From: Dyadobacter jejuensis
GTDB lineage: Bacteria; Bacteroidota; Bacteroidia; Cytophagales; Spirosomataceae
Length of the DNA: 64,000 nucleotides
Direction: 5' to 3'
Assembly: GCF_003149085.1 (NCBI RefSeq)
Contig: NZ_QGDT01000017.1
Coordinates: 39,178-103,177, forward strand
Made by a program: the position numbers and the translations under genes. Below are positions 1 to 9,266 of the stretch, piece after piece. The notes below the pieces were generated by a model. That model was given only the letters and a program-made list of their open reading frames with translations, did no database searches and was not told the origin of the DNA. Each line of letters begins with the position of its first letter. Within the stretch, counting starts at the first letter, position 1.

Positions 1-493
1 CGCTAAATCCCAGGCTCTTATATATTTTCAAACCTTTGGCGCCCATTCTGACGTCGGCCTCCAGTTGTTTTACCGCTCGTTCGGTCCAGTCTTTCTCTCC
101 AAAGCCCTTGAATTGGAGATTAGTAAACACGGCAATCCGGTTAGAGCCATTTTCGGTTGCGTTTTTAAGTGCACCGTTCAGATGATTGGTACCTTCTTCC
201 CAATCCTGATACCGGCCCCGGCCACTCAGGTTGACCATTATGCCCAGGTTAAGGCTGTCCATTTGTGCCTTTAATTCGTTCAAATCCTGAGTAGGCATCC
301 GATATTGATGGTTATGTACATCGATAAAGGGGAATTTGGCCTTAGTTATGCGATGTTCATCAACTATCAAGGTAGATATAGGATCGTACTCCTCGAATCC
401 CAGAGGTTCTTCCTTTAATGGGCTCCGCTGCGCCCATAGCGGTTCCATCACTGAGATGGTTACAATGCTGGCGAGTAGTAATACTTTTTTCAT
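1..493 (-). CDS. Amidohydrolase family protein, exported, 3' end cut by window edge
   Basis: The gene starts at the ATG at 493-491 and runs off the left edge, so only about 164 N-terminal residues are visible. The protein opens with a signal peptide (MKKVLLLASIVTISV..WAQ) and then shows FIDVHNHQ, the first metal-binding HxH motif of the amidohydrolase (TIM-barrel) superfamily. Later text (MVNLSGRG, VFTNLQFKGF, GAKGLKIYK) fits the amidohydrolase-2 group found in Bacteroidota, which hydrolyses or decarboxylates small substrates. The substrate is unknown. It lies 56 bp downstream of ispF on the same strand. The catalytic C-terminal half is not visible, so activity cannot be judged. Confidence 0.75.
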   Translation of the reverse strand, partial: MKKVLLLASIVTISVMEPLWAQRSPLKEEPLGFEEYDPISTLIVDEHRITKAKFPFIDVHNHQYRMPTQDLNELKAQMDSLNLGIMVNLSGRGRYQDWEEGTNHLNGALKNATENGSNRIAVFTNLQFKGFGEKDWTERAVKQLEADVRMGAKGLKIYKSLGFS

Positions 494-549
494 TGATTAT
501 AAAGAATTTGTGAGGAATCGATGGGGCCAGAAATACCTGCCGTATAGGC

Positions 550-1044
550 TTAGGGGGTGGACGAGGGCCTATACAGCAATGCTACGCAATGTGCGGCAAT
601 GCCTTCTTGGCGGCCCACGAAGCCCAAAAGCTCGGAGGTAGTAGCTTTTATGGAGATATCTTCTTGGTCTATTTGCATGACTGCCGCCAAACAGGCTTTC
701 ATCTCTTCTATAAAAGGGTTGAGTTTTGGAAGCTGCAATACTACGGTAACATCTACATTACCCACCTCGAATCCCTTATGACGAATCATCTCCAGGACCT
801 TGGCCAGTAAAACTTTGCTATCAACGCCCTTCCATTGAGGATCTTTGTCGGAGAAGTGGTATCCAATATTGCGCATGTTGGCCGCGCCTAGCAGGGCATC
901 GCATAATACATGGCAGATTACATCGGCGTCGGAGTGGCCTTTCGCTCCATGGGAATGGGGGATCAGAATGCCTCCCAGCCAAAATGGGCGCCCTTCTTCT
1001 AGTTGATGGACATCATAACCCTGTCCTATTCGATATGGAAACAT
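550..1044 (-). CDS. ispF: 2-C-methyl-D-erythritol 2,4-cyclodiphosphate synthase
   Basis: This is IspF of the non-mevalonate isoprenoid pathway. It cyclises CDP-methylerythritol 2-phosphate to methylerythritol cyclodiphosphate with loss of CMP, in the cytoplasm. The 164-residue length is normal. The N-terminal GQGYDVH gives zinc ligands Asp11 and His13, the KGHSDADV motif gives the third ligand His45, and the C-terminal KATTSELLGFVGRQEG is the nucleotide-binding signature. No other isoprenoid gene is nearby. The amidohydrolase gene follows on the same strand. No clear TAnnTTTG promoter is visible upstream. Confidence 0.97.
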   Translation of the reverse strand: MFPYRIGQGYDVHQLEEGRPFWLGGILIPHSHGAKGHSDADVICHVLCDALLGAANMRNIGYHFSDKDPQWKGVDSKVLLAKVLEMIRHKGFEVGNVDVTVVLQLPKLNPFIEEMKACLAAVMQIDQEDISIKATTSELLGFVGRQEGIAAHCVALLYRPSSTP

Positions 1045-1343
1045 GCTTAAATTGGAGCGTATAATTACTAATTCGGTATATTTACGGGCATTTTAACAAA
1101 AGAATTAATGGTCCCGTGCTTTTTTCTTGCACAAGAATCATCAAATTTGGCGGGAAAACCAAGCGTATAGGAACTGCTTAGGGATAAATATTCCGGGGCT
1201 ATATCTTAATTTTCGCTTTCCCAGTGGTCGGATCACAATTGGTGGGTCCCAGCTGAAGAGCATTCAGGTAGGGGCTGAACTGGCCTAAAACCTATCGTCT
1301 AAAGGCCTATTGGAATTAGCAAAATAACTTATTTAAAAAAAAT

Positions 1344-2438
1344 ATGATTACAATTTCTATCCTCATTGCGCTAGTTGGCGGGACCGTCTATTGGGGGCTT
1401 CATTTGGAGTCGCTAGGCAAGGACCCGCAAGGAGCGAGACAACGGCGCATCGAGCAATCGCCACATTTTCGTAATGGTAGCTTTCATAACCTGACCAATA
1501 CTCCTGTACAGTCCGATGATGCCAATTATTTTACGTTGCTCAATAAGTTTTTATTCGACAAAAACCCTAAGGTGGCCCCCCCGGCACCTATTCCGTATGT
1601 AAAGACGGATCTACAACTGCCTCCTAGCGCCAAACCCACCATTACTTATTTTGGCCATTCTTCGTATTTACTACAAATAGTGGGACATAATATCCTTGTC
1701 GATCCGGTATTTAGTGCCAGGACCTCTCCGGTACAATTCTTGGGTACTAAGGGTTTTGAAGGGACGCTGGCCTATGGGCTCGAGGACCTTCCGGCCATAC
1801 AGTACGTATTGCTTACCCACGACCATTACGATCATTTGGACTATCCGACCATACGGCAATTGGCCAGTAAGGATATACATTTTATCACGGCATTGGGAGT
1901 AGGGGCGCATTTGGAATATTGGGGCGTACCAGCTCAGCATATTACGGAGCTCGATTGGTGGGAAGAAACGACCGAAATTGCCGGTTTTAAGCTCACGGCG
2001 ACTCCAGCCAGGCATTTTTCGGGACGTGGACTCAAGCGTGGTAAAACACTCTGGGCGTCTTACGTACTAGAATCCGCCGAAAATAGACTTTACCTAGGTG
2101 GTGACTCCGGGTATGAGCGCCATTTTAAAGAAATTGGAGAACGCTTTGGACCCTTCGATCTGGTGATATTGGAATGTGGCCAGTATAACCGTTGGTGGCC
2201 ATATATCCATATGATGCCGGAACAGACGGCTCAAGCCGCCCTCGATCTGAAAGCCAAGGTGCTATGGCCCGTTCATTGGGGGAAATTTGCCCTAGCGATG
2301 CACGACTGGGATGAACCCGCCAAGCGCATATATTTGAAATCCCAAGCGCTTAATATCCCTTTAGCAATGCCCAAAATTGGCCAGCAGATTGTGCTTGGTG
2401 AGGCCATGCCTCATGAAGCTTGGTGGGAAAATATTTAA
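1344..2438 (+). CDS. Metallo-beta-lactamase fold hydrolase (NAPE-PLD-like), membrane-anchored
   Basis: The 364-residue protein has one hydrophobic N-terminal segment (about residues 3-19), then a Lactamase_B_2 domain. The metal motif THDHYDH gives His159, His161, Asp163 and His164. Further ligand candidates are His224 (TPARHFSGR), Asp254 (GGDSGY) and His311 (VHWGKF). This arrangement matches the NAPE-phospholipase D and UlaG-like branch, which cleaves phosphodiesters or lactones. The real substrate is unknown. The TTTAAAAAAAAT leader just before the ATG suits Bacteroidota. The HAD phosphatase gene follows after 15 bp, so the two are probably co-transcribed. Confidence 0.85.
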   Translation: MITISILIALVGGTVYWGLHLESLGKDPQGARQRRIEQSPHFRNGSFHNLTNTPVQSDDANYFTLLNKFLFDKNPKVAPPAPIPYVKTDLQLPPSAKPTITYFGHSSYLLQIVGHNILVDPVFSARTSPVQFLGTKGFEGTLAYGLEDLPAIQYVLLTHDHYDHLDYPTIRQLASKDIHFITALGVGAHLEYWGVPAQHITELDWWEETTEIAGFKLTATPARHFSGRGLKRGKTLWASYVLESAENRLYLGGDSGYERHFKEIGERFGPFDLVILECGQYNRWWPYIHMMPEQTAQAALDLKAKVLWPVHWGKFALAMHDWDEPAKRIYLKSQALNIPLAMPKIGQQIVLGEAMPHEAWWENI

Positions 2439-2453
2439 AAAAATAAGTACAAA

Positions 2454-3110
2454 ATGCCAGAACAACGAGCAGTAATATTCGATATGGATGGGGTTATTTG
2501 CCATACCAACCCGTATCATTCGATCGCTTTTAAAGCCTTTTTCTCCAAAAGGAATTTACAGCCTACCGAGGCCGACTTCCAGCAACATATGTATGGGAAG
2601 AGTAACAGTTATATCCTGAGCCATTTTTTGGGAAGGCCTATAGAGGGGGAGGATCTGCGGAGCCTCGAAGAAGAGAAAGAGAGTTTGTTCCGTACCTTGT
2701 ATGCACCGCATATAGAGCCTATTGCTGGATTTCTTCCATTTTTTGAAACCTTGGTACAGCAGTCGGTCAGGGTGGCTGTGGCTACTTCGGCTCCCCGGGC
2801 TAATCTGGACCTGATCGTGGGTCAAGTCCCGATATACCCTCATTTAGGGTCGGTGATGGCCAGTGAGGACGTTATAAAGCACAAGCCCGATCCGGAGGTA
2901 TATCTAAAAAGTGCTGCGAATTTGGGGGTTCTTCCCGAGCAATGCATAGTTTTTGAGGATTCCTATTCAGGAGTGATGGCGGCTACCAATGCTGGGATGC
3001 GGGTTGTAGGGGTGCTGAGTTCACATAGCCAAGAGGAACTTCCCCCATGTAGCCTTTATATTGAAGATTATAGTAATATCGATTTTGCCGCTCTGATGCA
3101 ATTGTTCTAA
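2454..3110 (+). CDS. HAD-superfamily phosphatase/phosphomutase (beta-phosphoglucomutase-like)
   Basis: This 218-residue haloacid-dehalogenase hydrolase begins with the catalytic motif FDMDGV, in which Asp10 is the expected nucleophile and Asp12 the general acid. Motif II is AVATSAP, motif III is the Lys in KHKPDPEVY, and motif IV is FEDSYSGV. The cap is the small helical type found in beta-phosphoglucomutase and sugar-phosphate phosphatases. The substrate cannot be read from sequence. It starts 15 bp after the metallo-beta-lactamase gene and may act on the product of that enzyme, which is only an inference from position. Confidence 0.88.
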   Translation: MPEQRAVIFDMDGVICHTNPYHSIAFKAFFSKRNLQPTEADFQQHMYGKSNSYILSHFLGRPIEGEDLRSLEEEKESLFRTLYAPHIEPIAGFLPFFETLVQQSVRVAVATSAPRANLDLIVGQVPIYPHLGSVMASEDVIKHKPDPEVYLKSAANLGVLPEQCIVFEDSYSGVMAATNAGMRVVGVLSSHSQEELPPCSLYIEDYSNIDFAALMQLF

Positions 3111-3176
3111 CACACGATAGGCTGAGGCGTTACGAGCTCCAGCCTATGCAAAAAAATAATCGATTCGCCGCCATGA

Positions 3177-3782
3177 TTAGAAGGGCCTCATGGCCTTTAC
3201 GAAGCGTCCTTTAAAATATGTGGAGAATAGGTTGTCCTCTCGTACTCCCCGTGAGGAGGAGGCATGAATAAAAATGATTTCTTCGCTGCCCCTTACATCT
3301 GTTACGATGCCAGCATGCGATACATACCCCTCTTTGCCCGCCTCAGGGACGAAAAATAGCCAGTCGCCTGGGCGAATATCACTAACACTACTGACCTCTC
3401 GGCCATATTCGGATTGTTGCCAGGAAATTCGAGGGACTTTTACACCGATTTCGGAATATACCGTGCAGATAAGCCCTGAGCAGTCGATGCCCCGGCGGTC
3501 GTTGCCGCCCGCTCGATACGGCGTTCCGGTGTAGTTCCGGGCGGTCTTTATCACCTGAGCGATCTCCGTGGTGGCTGGGGGAGTGGACGCACGTGTAGGG
3601 CTGCTCTTTGAAGGTCTTTTGGCTACGCTGCCCTTGGTATTTCTGGACACCGTATTGGTATTGCGGCTATAGGGTGGCGCGGCAGAGGCATTGGAAGGAG
3701 CCTTTCTTAGGGTATCGCAGGAGACTATCGTAAAGCATATTAGCAAGAGAAGTAATAGTGGTGTGGAAGAAAATCTAGGCAT
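3177..3782 (-). CDS. NlpC/P60 family lipoprotein, cell-wall peptidase
   Basis: This is a 201-residue predicted lipoprotein with lipobox IVSC (Cys22). A Ser/Thr/Pro-rich linker (about 25-70) leads to an NlpC/P60 domain from about residue 72. The catalytic triad candidates are Cys101 (GIDCSGL), His156 (VSHAGI) and His173 (IHASS). The family are endopeptidases that cut gamma-D-Glu-diaminopimelate bonds in peptidoglycan stem peptides, here in the periplasm. It is a single gene convergent with the HAD gene; a weak hairpin lies between them. Confidence 0.92.
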   Translation of the reverse strand: MPRFSSTPLLLLLLICFTIVSCDTLRKAPSNASAAPPYSRNTNTVSRNTKGSVAKRPSKSSPTRASTPPATTEIAQVIKTARNYTGTPYRAGGNDRRGIDCSGLICTVYSEIGVKVPRISWQQSEYGREVSSVSDIRPGDWLFFVPEAGKEGYVSHAGIVTDVRGSEEIIFIHASSSRGVREDNLFSTYFKGRFVKAMRPF

Positions 3783-4028
3783 GAATGAATATTGTTACAA
3801 AGCTGTTCTGGAGTTCGTTAAGGATACGTTGAGATCTATTAGCTAACGTTAAAACGGGTAAAAATGATCTGCACGGGGTTATATTCCCTATCCTAAACTG
3901 ACAATTTTATTAAAATATTCCATAGTACGGGTAAATAATGGTAGAAAAATTGTTGGACTCGAGGCATTGTAAGTAGATTTGTGGCCAGTAAAATATCGAT
4001 TCATTATACCCAAAAGAATACAGTTCCT

Positions 4029-4640
4029 ATGAAGATTATATGTGTGGGGCGCAATTATACCGAACATATTGCCGAATTGAATAATCAGCAGCCGGATGCA
4101 CCGGTTATCTTTTTAAAGCCGGAAACCGCGCAGATTAGGGCTGGAGAACCTTTTTTTTATCCTGACTTCTCTAAAGACATTCATTACGAAGTAGAACTGG
4201 TGGTGAAGATCAACCGGGTAGGCAAGAATATTGAAGAGCGTTTCGCTCATAAGTATTATAATGAAATAGCGGTGGGGGTGGACTTTACCGCTCGCGACTT
4301 GCAGTCGGAGTTAAAAGCCAAAGGCCTGCCATGGGACCTGGCGAAGGCATTCAATGGATCGGCACCGGTATCGGAGTTTGTACCGATTGACCAACTTGGG
4401 GATGTTCAGAATCTGAACTTTGGATTGGCTCTAAACGGTGAAATGAAACAAGAAGGCAATTCTTCTATGATGCTATATCGAATTAACTATCTGATCTCGT
4501 TTATCTCGAAGTACTTTATGATCAAAAAAGGCGATTTGATATTTACGGGAACTCCTAAAGGGGTAGGACCAGTACAAATCGGCGATAAGATCACGACCTA
4601 TTTGGAAGGTCGAGAGATGATGAACCTTAACATTAAATAA
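4029..4640 (+). CDS. Fumarylacetoacetate hydrolase family protein (acylpyruvase-like)
   Basis: The 203-residue protein matches short FAH-family hydrolases/isomerases (YcgM, FAHD1 type), which cut C-C bonds in acylpyruvates or decarboxylate oxaloacetate. Signature elements are MKIICVGRNY at the start, HYEVELVVKI carrying a metal ligand Glu, VGVDFTARDLQ, KGLPWDLAKAFNGS and GDLIFTGTPKGVGP. I chose the ATG at 4029 because family members start at this MKI; an in-frame GTG at 3981 would add 16 residues with no family match. The M23 peptidase gene follows after 44 bp. Confidence 0.92.
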   Translation: MKIICVGRNYTEHIAELNNQQPDAPVIFLKPETAQIRAGEPFFYPDFSKDIHYEVELVVKINRVGKNIEERFAHKYYNEIAVGVDFTARDLQSELKAKGLPWDLAKAFNGSAPVSEFVPIDQLGDVQNLNFGLALNGEMKQEGNSSMMLYRINYLISFISKYFMIKKGDLIFTGTPKGVGPVQIGDKITTYLEGREMMNLNIK

Positions 4641-4684
4641 TTACGAGAAGACATTTGTCTTTGGATCGATACTAATTAGCCTTT

Positions 4685-6598
4685 ATGCTCAATAATTTCG
4701 GTACCCGGGTACCATTTATATTATTCTTACTTTTTTTATTGGGACTAGCCAAGTCTTCTATTGCCCAGCGACTCTCCTATCCCAAAGGGTATTATTCGTT
4801 TCCTATCCGTCCTGGACTGGCCAACAGCCTGTCGGGGGGGCTTGGGGACTTACGTTCCAATCATTTTCATGCTGGCACCGATATCCGTACGCAGCAACGT
4901 GAGGGGTTGCCGGTACATGCCGCTGCCGATGGGTATGTATATAAAGTGGGGGTACAAAGGGGCGGATATGGGAATGTACTATACCTACGCCATCCCAATG
5001 GCCAAACCACCGTTTATGGGCATTTAAAGGTTTTTGAAGAATCGGTAGCGCAATATGTCCGCGAACAGCAATATGCCCAGCAGAAATTTGAAATAGACCT
5101 ATACCCTCAGCCAGGAGCATATTCCTTTAAGAAGGGTGAAGTGATAGCGCTTTCTGGAAATACGGGAGGGTCGGCTGGGCCGCATCTTCACTTTGAAATT
5201 CGAGACTCTAAGGACAACTATCTGAATCCCCTGTTCTTCGGCTTTAAGGAGGTGGTCGATCGGGCTGCACCAAAATTTGTTAGCTTGGCATTGAGGCCTC
5301 TAACCATCGATAGTCGGGTCAATGATACTTTCGAACGCCAGGAATTTAAAGTAGAGAGGCTTAAGGACGGTTCTTATCGTTTGCCTACGGTGAAGGCCAC
5401 CGGAGTTATCGGAATGGACTTGCAGGCCTTCGATCTGATGACCGGAACGGGGTTTCGTTATGGCCTGCAGTGTGTAGAGGTACACCTGGACGATGAGGAG
5501 ATATTTGTTTATAACATGGAAATATTTCCCAATGAGGCTACCCGGGAATACAATAATCAGATCGATTATGAAACACGACAACAATCGGGGGACCGATTGT
5601 TGAAATGCTACATTCCCGATGGGCACTATTTGGATTTATATAAAACCAATCAATATAAAGGTCGCATCATGATATCCGATACCCTCGAGCATAAAGTTCG
5701 CGTGGTGATTTCGGATGCTTATCATAATAGTAGTGAGTTGGTATTTCGAATTCAAGGGGAGCAGATTGATCAAGGCGATTTCAGTAGTTCCAAAGAATCG
5801 GAGCCAAGTGTATTGAGCAGCTATGTTCAAGAGAATACCCTACGGGTCGATGCTGCAAACTATCAGAGTGGCAGCCCCATGCTGAAGCTTTACCAAGATG
5901 GAAGCGTCATAGATGTGCTGCCCGCTAGCAGCAAAGGTAATAACCTAAGCTTTTTGGTGGATTTAAGAAATAACCTGCCCGACTCGGTGGGAGTGGGCAA
6001 CAAGATACTTCCGACTCATTTTAAGAAAGCCTTGTATCCAGGGCTACTCCAGCGGTATGATGCGGCCGACTGGTCCATCGCTACGGACAGTTCCAGTCTT
6101 TTCGATACCCTCTATGTGAAAGGAGGGAAGCAGGGAGGTCGGCTTAGTATTAACGATAATGGGGTTGCCTTGAGAAGTTACGTAAAAATAACCTACCGAC
6201 CCGATGTACTACCTGATAAGCTTGAAAAAAGCCATGTTTATCGGTATTCTGCAGGAAAATATAGCTATGTAGGAGGGGAATGGAAAGATGGGGTTATCGT
6301 CTTTACAACGAGAGAGTTAGGTGATTTTGTGGTCCGAGTAGACAGTATACCGCCAAAATTGCGAGTTATAGAGCAAAGTAAAGGACGAATAGCGGCCTAT
6401 ATTTCGGACGGCGATTCGGGGATAGACGATTTTCGAGCCGAAGTAAATGGAGAATGGGTGCTGCTGAATTATGAATATAAAACGGGGCTGATATGGTCCG
6501 ACAAATTAGACAAAAACAAAAGTTTTGATGGAGAGCTTTACATTAAAATTACCGATAGGGCTGGAAATAATACTATCTTGCGAACTGAAATAAAATAA
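4685..6598 (+). CDS. M23 family metallopeptidase, large exported protein
   Basis: The 637-residue protein has an N-terminal signal/anchor (about residues 9-27), then a LytM/M23 domain at about 45-185. Zinc ligands are His62 and Asp66 (HAGTD) and His169 in GPHLHFE, with His113 (YGHL) also in place. These enzymes cut peptidoglycan cross-bridges. The remaining 450 residues are unlike the usual short M23 proteins and read as beta-sandwich modules; near the end SGIDDFRAEVNG resembles an Ig-like repeat. This long layout recurs in Bacteroidota. It may be an envelope remodelling factor, and the C-terminal function is unknown. Confidence 0.88.
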   Translation: MLNNFGTRVPFILFLLFLLGLAKSSIAQRLSYPKGYYSFPIRPGLANSLSGGLGDLRSNHFHAGTDIRTQQREGLPVHAAADGYVYKVGVQRGGYGNVLYLRHPNGQTTVYGHLKVFEESVAQYVREQQYAQQKFEIDLYPQPGAYSFKKGEVIALSGNTGGSAGPHLHFEIRDSKDNYLNPLFFGFKEVVDRAAPKFVSLALRPLTIDSRVNDTFERQEFKVERLKDGSYRLPTVKATGVIGMDLQAFDLMTGTGFRYGLQCVEVHLDDEEIFVYNMEIFPNEATREYNNQIDYETRQQSGDRLLKCYIPDGHYLDLYKTNQYKGRIMISDTLEHKVRVVISDAYHNSSELVFRIQGEQIDQGDFSSSKESEPSVLSSYVQENTLRVDAANYQSGSPMLKLYQDGSVIDVLPASSKGNNLSFLVDLRNNLPDSVGVGNKILPTHFKKALYPGLLQRYDAADWSIATDSSSLFDTLYVKGGKQGGRLSINDNGVALRSYVKITYRPDVLPDKLEKSHVYRYSAGKYSYVGGEWKDGVIVFTTRELGDFVVRVDSIPPKLRVIEQSKGRIAAYISDGDSGIDDFRAEVNGEWVLLNYEYKTGLIWSDKLDKNKSFDGELYIKITDRAGNNTILRTEIK

Positions 6599-6632
6599 AA
6601 AGCGCACGCTGCTAAAAAACGAAAATAGCAAT

Positions 6633-7082
6633 ATGTCACTTGAAATTGGGAATAAGGCTCCGGAATTTACCGGAAAGGATCAAAATGGACAAGAAGTGAA
6701 GCTCTCGTCCTTCAAAGGGAAAAAGGTAGTTTTGTATTTTTACCCTAAAGACAACACCCCGGGATGCACGGCTCAGGCATGTAATTTGAGGGATCATTAC
6801 GATAGCCTATTGGCAAAAGGCTATGTAGTGCTAGGGGTTAGTGTGGACGATGAGAAATCGCATACTAAGTTTATTCAAAAATTTGACCTCCCTTTCCCAC
6901 TCCTGGCCGATACCAGCCACGATATTGTGGAAGCCTATGGGGTGTGGGTAGAGAAGAACATGTATGGTAAAACCTACATGGGTATAGCGCGCACAACCTT
7001 TGTGATCGATGAAGAAGGGACTATTATCGAGATCATCAAAAAGGTAGATACAAAAAATCATACGGATCAAATTTTAGGGTAA
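6633..7082 (+). CDS. bcp: Thiol peroxidase, Bcp/PrxQ-type peroxiredoxin
   Basis: This 149-residue cytoplasmic peroxiredoxin reduces hydrogen peroxide and organic hydroperoxides using thioredoxin. The active-site segment DNTPGCTAQAC gives peroxidatic Cys45 and, five residues on, resolving Cys50, the atypical two-cysteine pattern of PrxQ. The length is typical. It begins 34 bp after the M23 gene and may share its transcript. The next gene, the transketolase N-terminal part, lies 109 bp downstream. Confidence 0.96.
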   Translation: MSLEIGNKAPEFTGKDQNGQEVKLSSFKGKKVVLYFYPKDNTPGCTAQACNLRDHYDSLLAKGYVVLGVSVDDEKSHTKFIQKFDLPFPLLADTSHDIVEAYGVWVEKNMYGKTYMGIARTTFVIDEEGTIIEIIKKVDTKNHTDQILG

Positions 7083-7191
7083 AAGGACTTAAATAGAGTC
7101 CTATGATCGAATCTTAATAAACGAGTTTTACAAAAAGCCTATTGGGCTGGAAGCTCTTTCCACGACTATATTTAAAACAATCATTACAAAG

Positions 7192-8049
7192 ATGGAAATT
7201 GAACAATTAGAAAAAGTTGCATCTCAGGTTCGTAGAGATATTTTACGCATGGTTCACGGTTGCCAATCGGGGCACCCGGGGGGATCTTTAGGCTGTACCG
7301 ACCTATTGGTAGCCTTGTATTTTGAGCAAATGAAGCTTAAAGAGGAAAACGGCAGTGTAGTATTTGATATGGATGGAAAAGATGAAGACTTATTCTTTTT
7401 ATCCAACGGGCACATTTCCCCAGTATGGTATAGTGTGCTAAGTCGTAAAGGCTATTTCCCAGTTTCAGAAATGGCGACTTTCCGTAAGTTAAATTCTCGG
7501 TTGCAGGGGCATCCTACCACGCATGAGGGCCTCGACGGTATCCGTATTGCGTCGGGTTCCTTGGGACAGGGTATGTCGGCAGCTATAGGTGCTGCTACGG
7601 CCAAAAAACTCAATAAGGACACCAATACGGTATATGTATTGATGGGTGATGGCGAGCAACAGGAAGGTCAGGTATGGGAGGCTGCCATGGCGGCTCCACA
7701 CCTTAAAGTTGACAATCTAATAGCCGTTATAGATCTTAACGGACAACAGATAGATGGTCCTACTATAGAAGTGATGGACAACAGAGACCTAGGCAAAAAG
7801 TATGAAGCTTTTGGATGGGAAGTGTTGAATATTGAAGAGGGTAATGACATGGCAGCCATCGTAAAAGGACTTTATGAGGCCAAGTCGCGCTTGGGGCATG
7901 GGCGTCCGATCATGGTGCTTTTGCATACTGGAATGGGTTACGGCGTCGACTTTATGATGGGCTCACATAAATGGCATGGTATAGCCCCCAACGACGATCA
8001 GCTGGCGGCAGCGTTGGCACAGTTGGAGGAGACCATGGGAGATTACTAA
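7192..8049 (+). CDS. Transketolase, N-terminal (thiamine diphosphate-binding) subunit
   Basis: This 285-residue protein is the N-terminal half of transketolase, which moves two-carbon ketol units between sugar phosphates in the pentose phosphate pathway. CQSGHPGGSLG (His28) is the conserved substrate/cofactor region, and GDGEQQEGQVWEA is the thiamine diphosphate-Mg motif. The C-terminal half is a separate gene 63 bp downstream. Split transketolases are known in several bacterial and archaeal groups, so this is not a frameshift: both halves have their own start codon and intact ends. Confidence 0.94.
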   Translation: MEIEQLEKVASQVRRDILRMVHGCQSGHPGGSLGCTDLLVALYFEQMKLKEENGSVVFDMDGKDEDLFFLSNGHISPVWYSVLSRKGYFPVSEMATFRKLNSRLQGHPTTHEGLDGIRIASGSLGQGMSAAIGAATAKKLNKDTNTVYVLMGDGEQQEGQVWEAAMAAPHLKVDNLIAVIDLNGQQIDGPTIEVMDNRDLGKKYEAFGWEVLNIEEGNDMAAIVKGLYEAKSRLGHGRPIMVLLHTGMGYGVDFMMGSHKWHGIAPNDDQLAAALAQLEETMGDY

Positions 8050-8112
8050 TCGCCGTATAACACGCCCCATGGGTTATTAATATTTTCAAAATTCAAAGAC
8101 TTTTTACAGATA

Positions 8113-9066
8113 ATGAAAAAATACACTTTCACAGAGAAAAAAGATACTCGTTCAGGGTTTGGTGCGGGTATGCACGAGCTAGGAAAAAGCAACCCCAATG
8201 TGGTGGCGCTATGTGCCGACTTAGTGGGATCCTTGAAGTTAGGACCGTTTATCCAAGAAAACCCTGATCGGTTTATTCAATGTGGGATTTCCGAAGCCAA
8301 TATGATAGGGATGTCCGCTGGACTTACCATTGGAGGGAAGATTCCTTTTGCTACTACCTTTGCCAATTTCGCTACAGGAAGGGTGTACGACCAGATTCGT
8401 CAGAGCGTAGCCTATTCTGGAAAGAATGTGAAAATATGTGCTTCCCATGCCGGGCTTACCCTGGGAGAAGATGGTGCTACCCACCAGATCCTTGAGGATA
8501 TCGGTATGATGAAGATGTTGCCAGGGATGACGGTGATTAACCCTTGCGACTATAACCAAACTAAGGCGGCTACCATTGCTATTGCCGATTACGAAGGTCC
8601 GGTGTATCTACGTTTTGGCCGTCCGGTGATTCCCGTATTTACCGATGCCGATCAAAAGTTTGAAATAGGAAAAGCATGGATGGTCAATGAAGGAACCGAC
8701 GTGACCATTGTAGCTACCGGACATATGGTGTGGGAAGCTATTCAGGCTGGCGAAACACTTGCTGCCGAAGGGATAAGTGCGGAGATTATCAATATCCACA
8801 CCATCAAACCTTTAGATGAAGAGGCTATATTGAAGTCTATCGCTAAGACGCGCTGTATCGTATCGGCTGAAGAGCATAACCGCATAGGTGGCTTGGGCGA
8901 TAGCGTGGCCCAAGTGATCGTCAAAAATGACCTTGTTCCTCAAGAGTATATTGCCGTCGACGACAGCTTCGGGGAAAGTGGAACTCCTGCTCAGTTACTA
9001 GAGAAATATGGCCTTTCGGCTGCCGCTATTGTGGCTGCTGCCAAGAAAGTGATGGCTAGAAAGTAG
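8113..9066 (+). CDS. Transketolase, C-terminal (pyrimidine-binding and C) subunit
   Basis: The 317-residue partner of the preceding gene carries the pyrimidine-binding domain (about residues 4-170, with FIQCGISEANMIG and LTLGEDGATHQ) and the transketolase C domain (about 185-310, with VSAEEHNRIGGLG). It should form a heterotetramer with the N-terminal subunit and complete the active site. The same fold occurs in 1-deoxyxylulose-5-phosphate synthase, but the split layout and lengths fit transketolase. A hairpin with a T-rich tail at 9096-9135 probably ends the transcript. Confidence 0.94.
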   Translation: MKKYTFTEKKDTRSGFGAGMHELGKSNPNVVALCADLVGSLKLGPFIQENPDRFIQCGISEANMIGMSAGLTIGGKIPFATTFANFATGRVYDQIRQSVAYSGKNVKICASHAGLTLGEDGATHQILEDIGMMKMLPGMTVINPCDYNQTKAATIAIADYEGPVYLRFGRPVIPVFTDADQKFEIGKAWMVNEGTDVTIVATGHMVWEAIQAGETLAAEGISAEIINIHTIKPLDEEAILKSIAKTRCIVSAEEHNRIGGLGDSVAQVIVKNDLVPQEYIAVDDSFGESGTPAQLLEKYGLSAAAIVAAAKKVMARK

Positions 9067-9095
9067 GTAGCCTTTATCTTCAGATTTATAGTTTT

Positions 9096-9135
9096 AGTCT
9101 TGCATCGGGCCCAATGGTTGGCTTGAGGCAAGACT
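9096..9135 (+). terminator. Probable intrinsic terminator after the transketolase genes
   Basis: The arms AGTCTTGC (9096-9103) and GCAAGACT (9128-9135) pair perfectly, with partial pairing continuing inward. A T-rich stretch (ATAATTTTATTT) follows on the plus strand, 30 bp after the stop of the C-terminal subunit. Confidence 0.5.
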
Positions 9136-9266
9136 ATAATTTTATTTGTCCATATCCTGAAAAACCAGTAATATTGGTGAAATAGATGCTAGTGACTTCA
9201 AGGATTGCCTTCCCGAAGCAGAGATGGGTGATCATGAAGCGAATTTAGCGGGTTAAAACACAGTGC

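Noticed and set aside
1045..1343. 299-bp gap between ispF and the metallo-beta-lactamase gene
   Set aside because: I looked for small genes, an RNA gene and a TAnnTTTG promoter on both strands and saw none that is convincing.
3117..3147. Hairpin ATAGGCTG/CAGCCTAT between the HAD and NlpC/P60 genes
   Set aside because: The stem is short and no T-run follows in either direction, so a terminator call is not supported.
7085..7103. Small AGGACT/AGTCCT hairpin after bcp
   Set aside because: A six-base stem without a T-run is expected by chance.
7192..9066. Frameshifted or broken transketolase
   Set aside because: Each half has its own start, complete domains and a 63-bp spacer; split transketolases are an established form.
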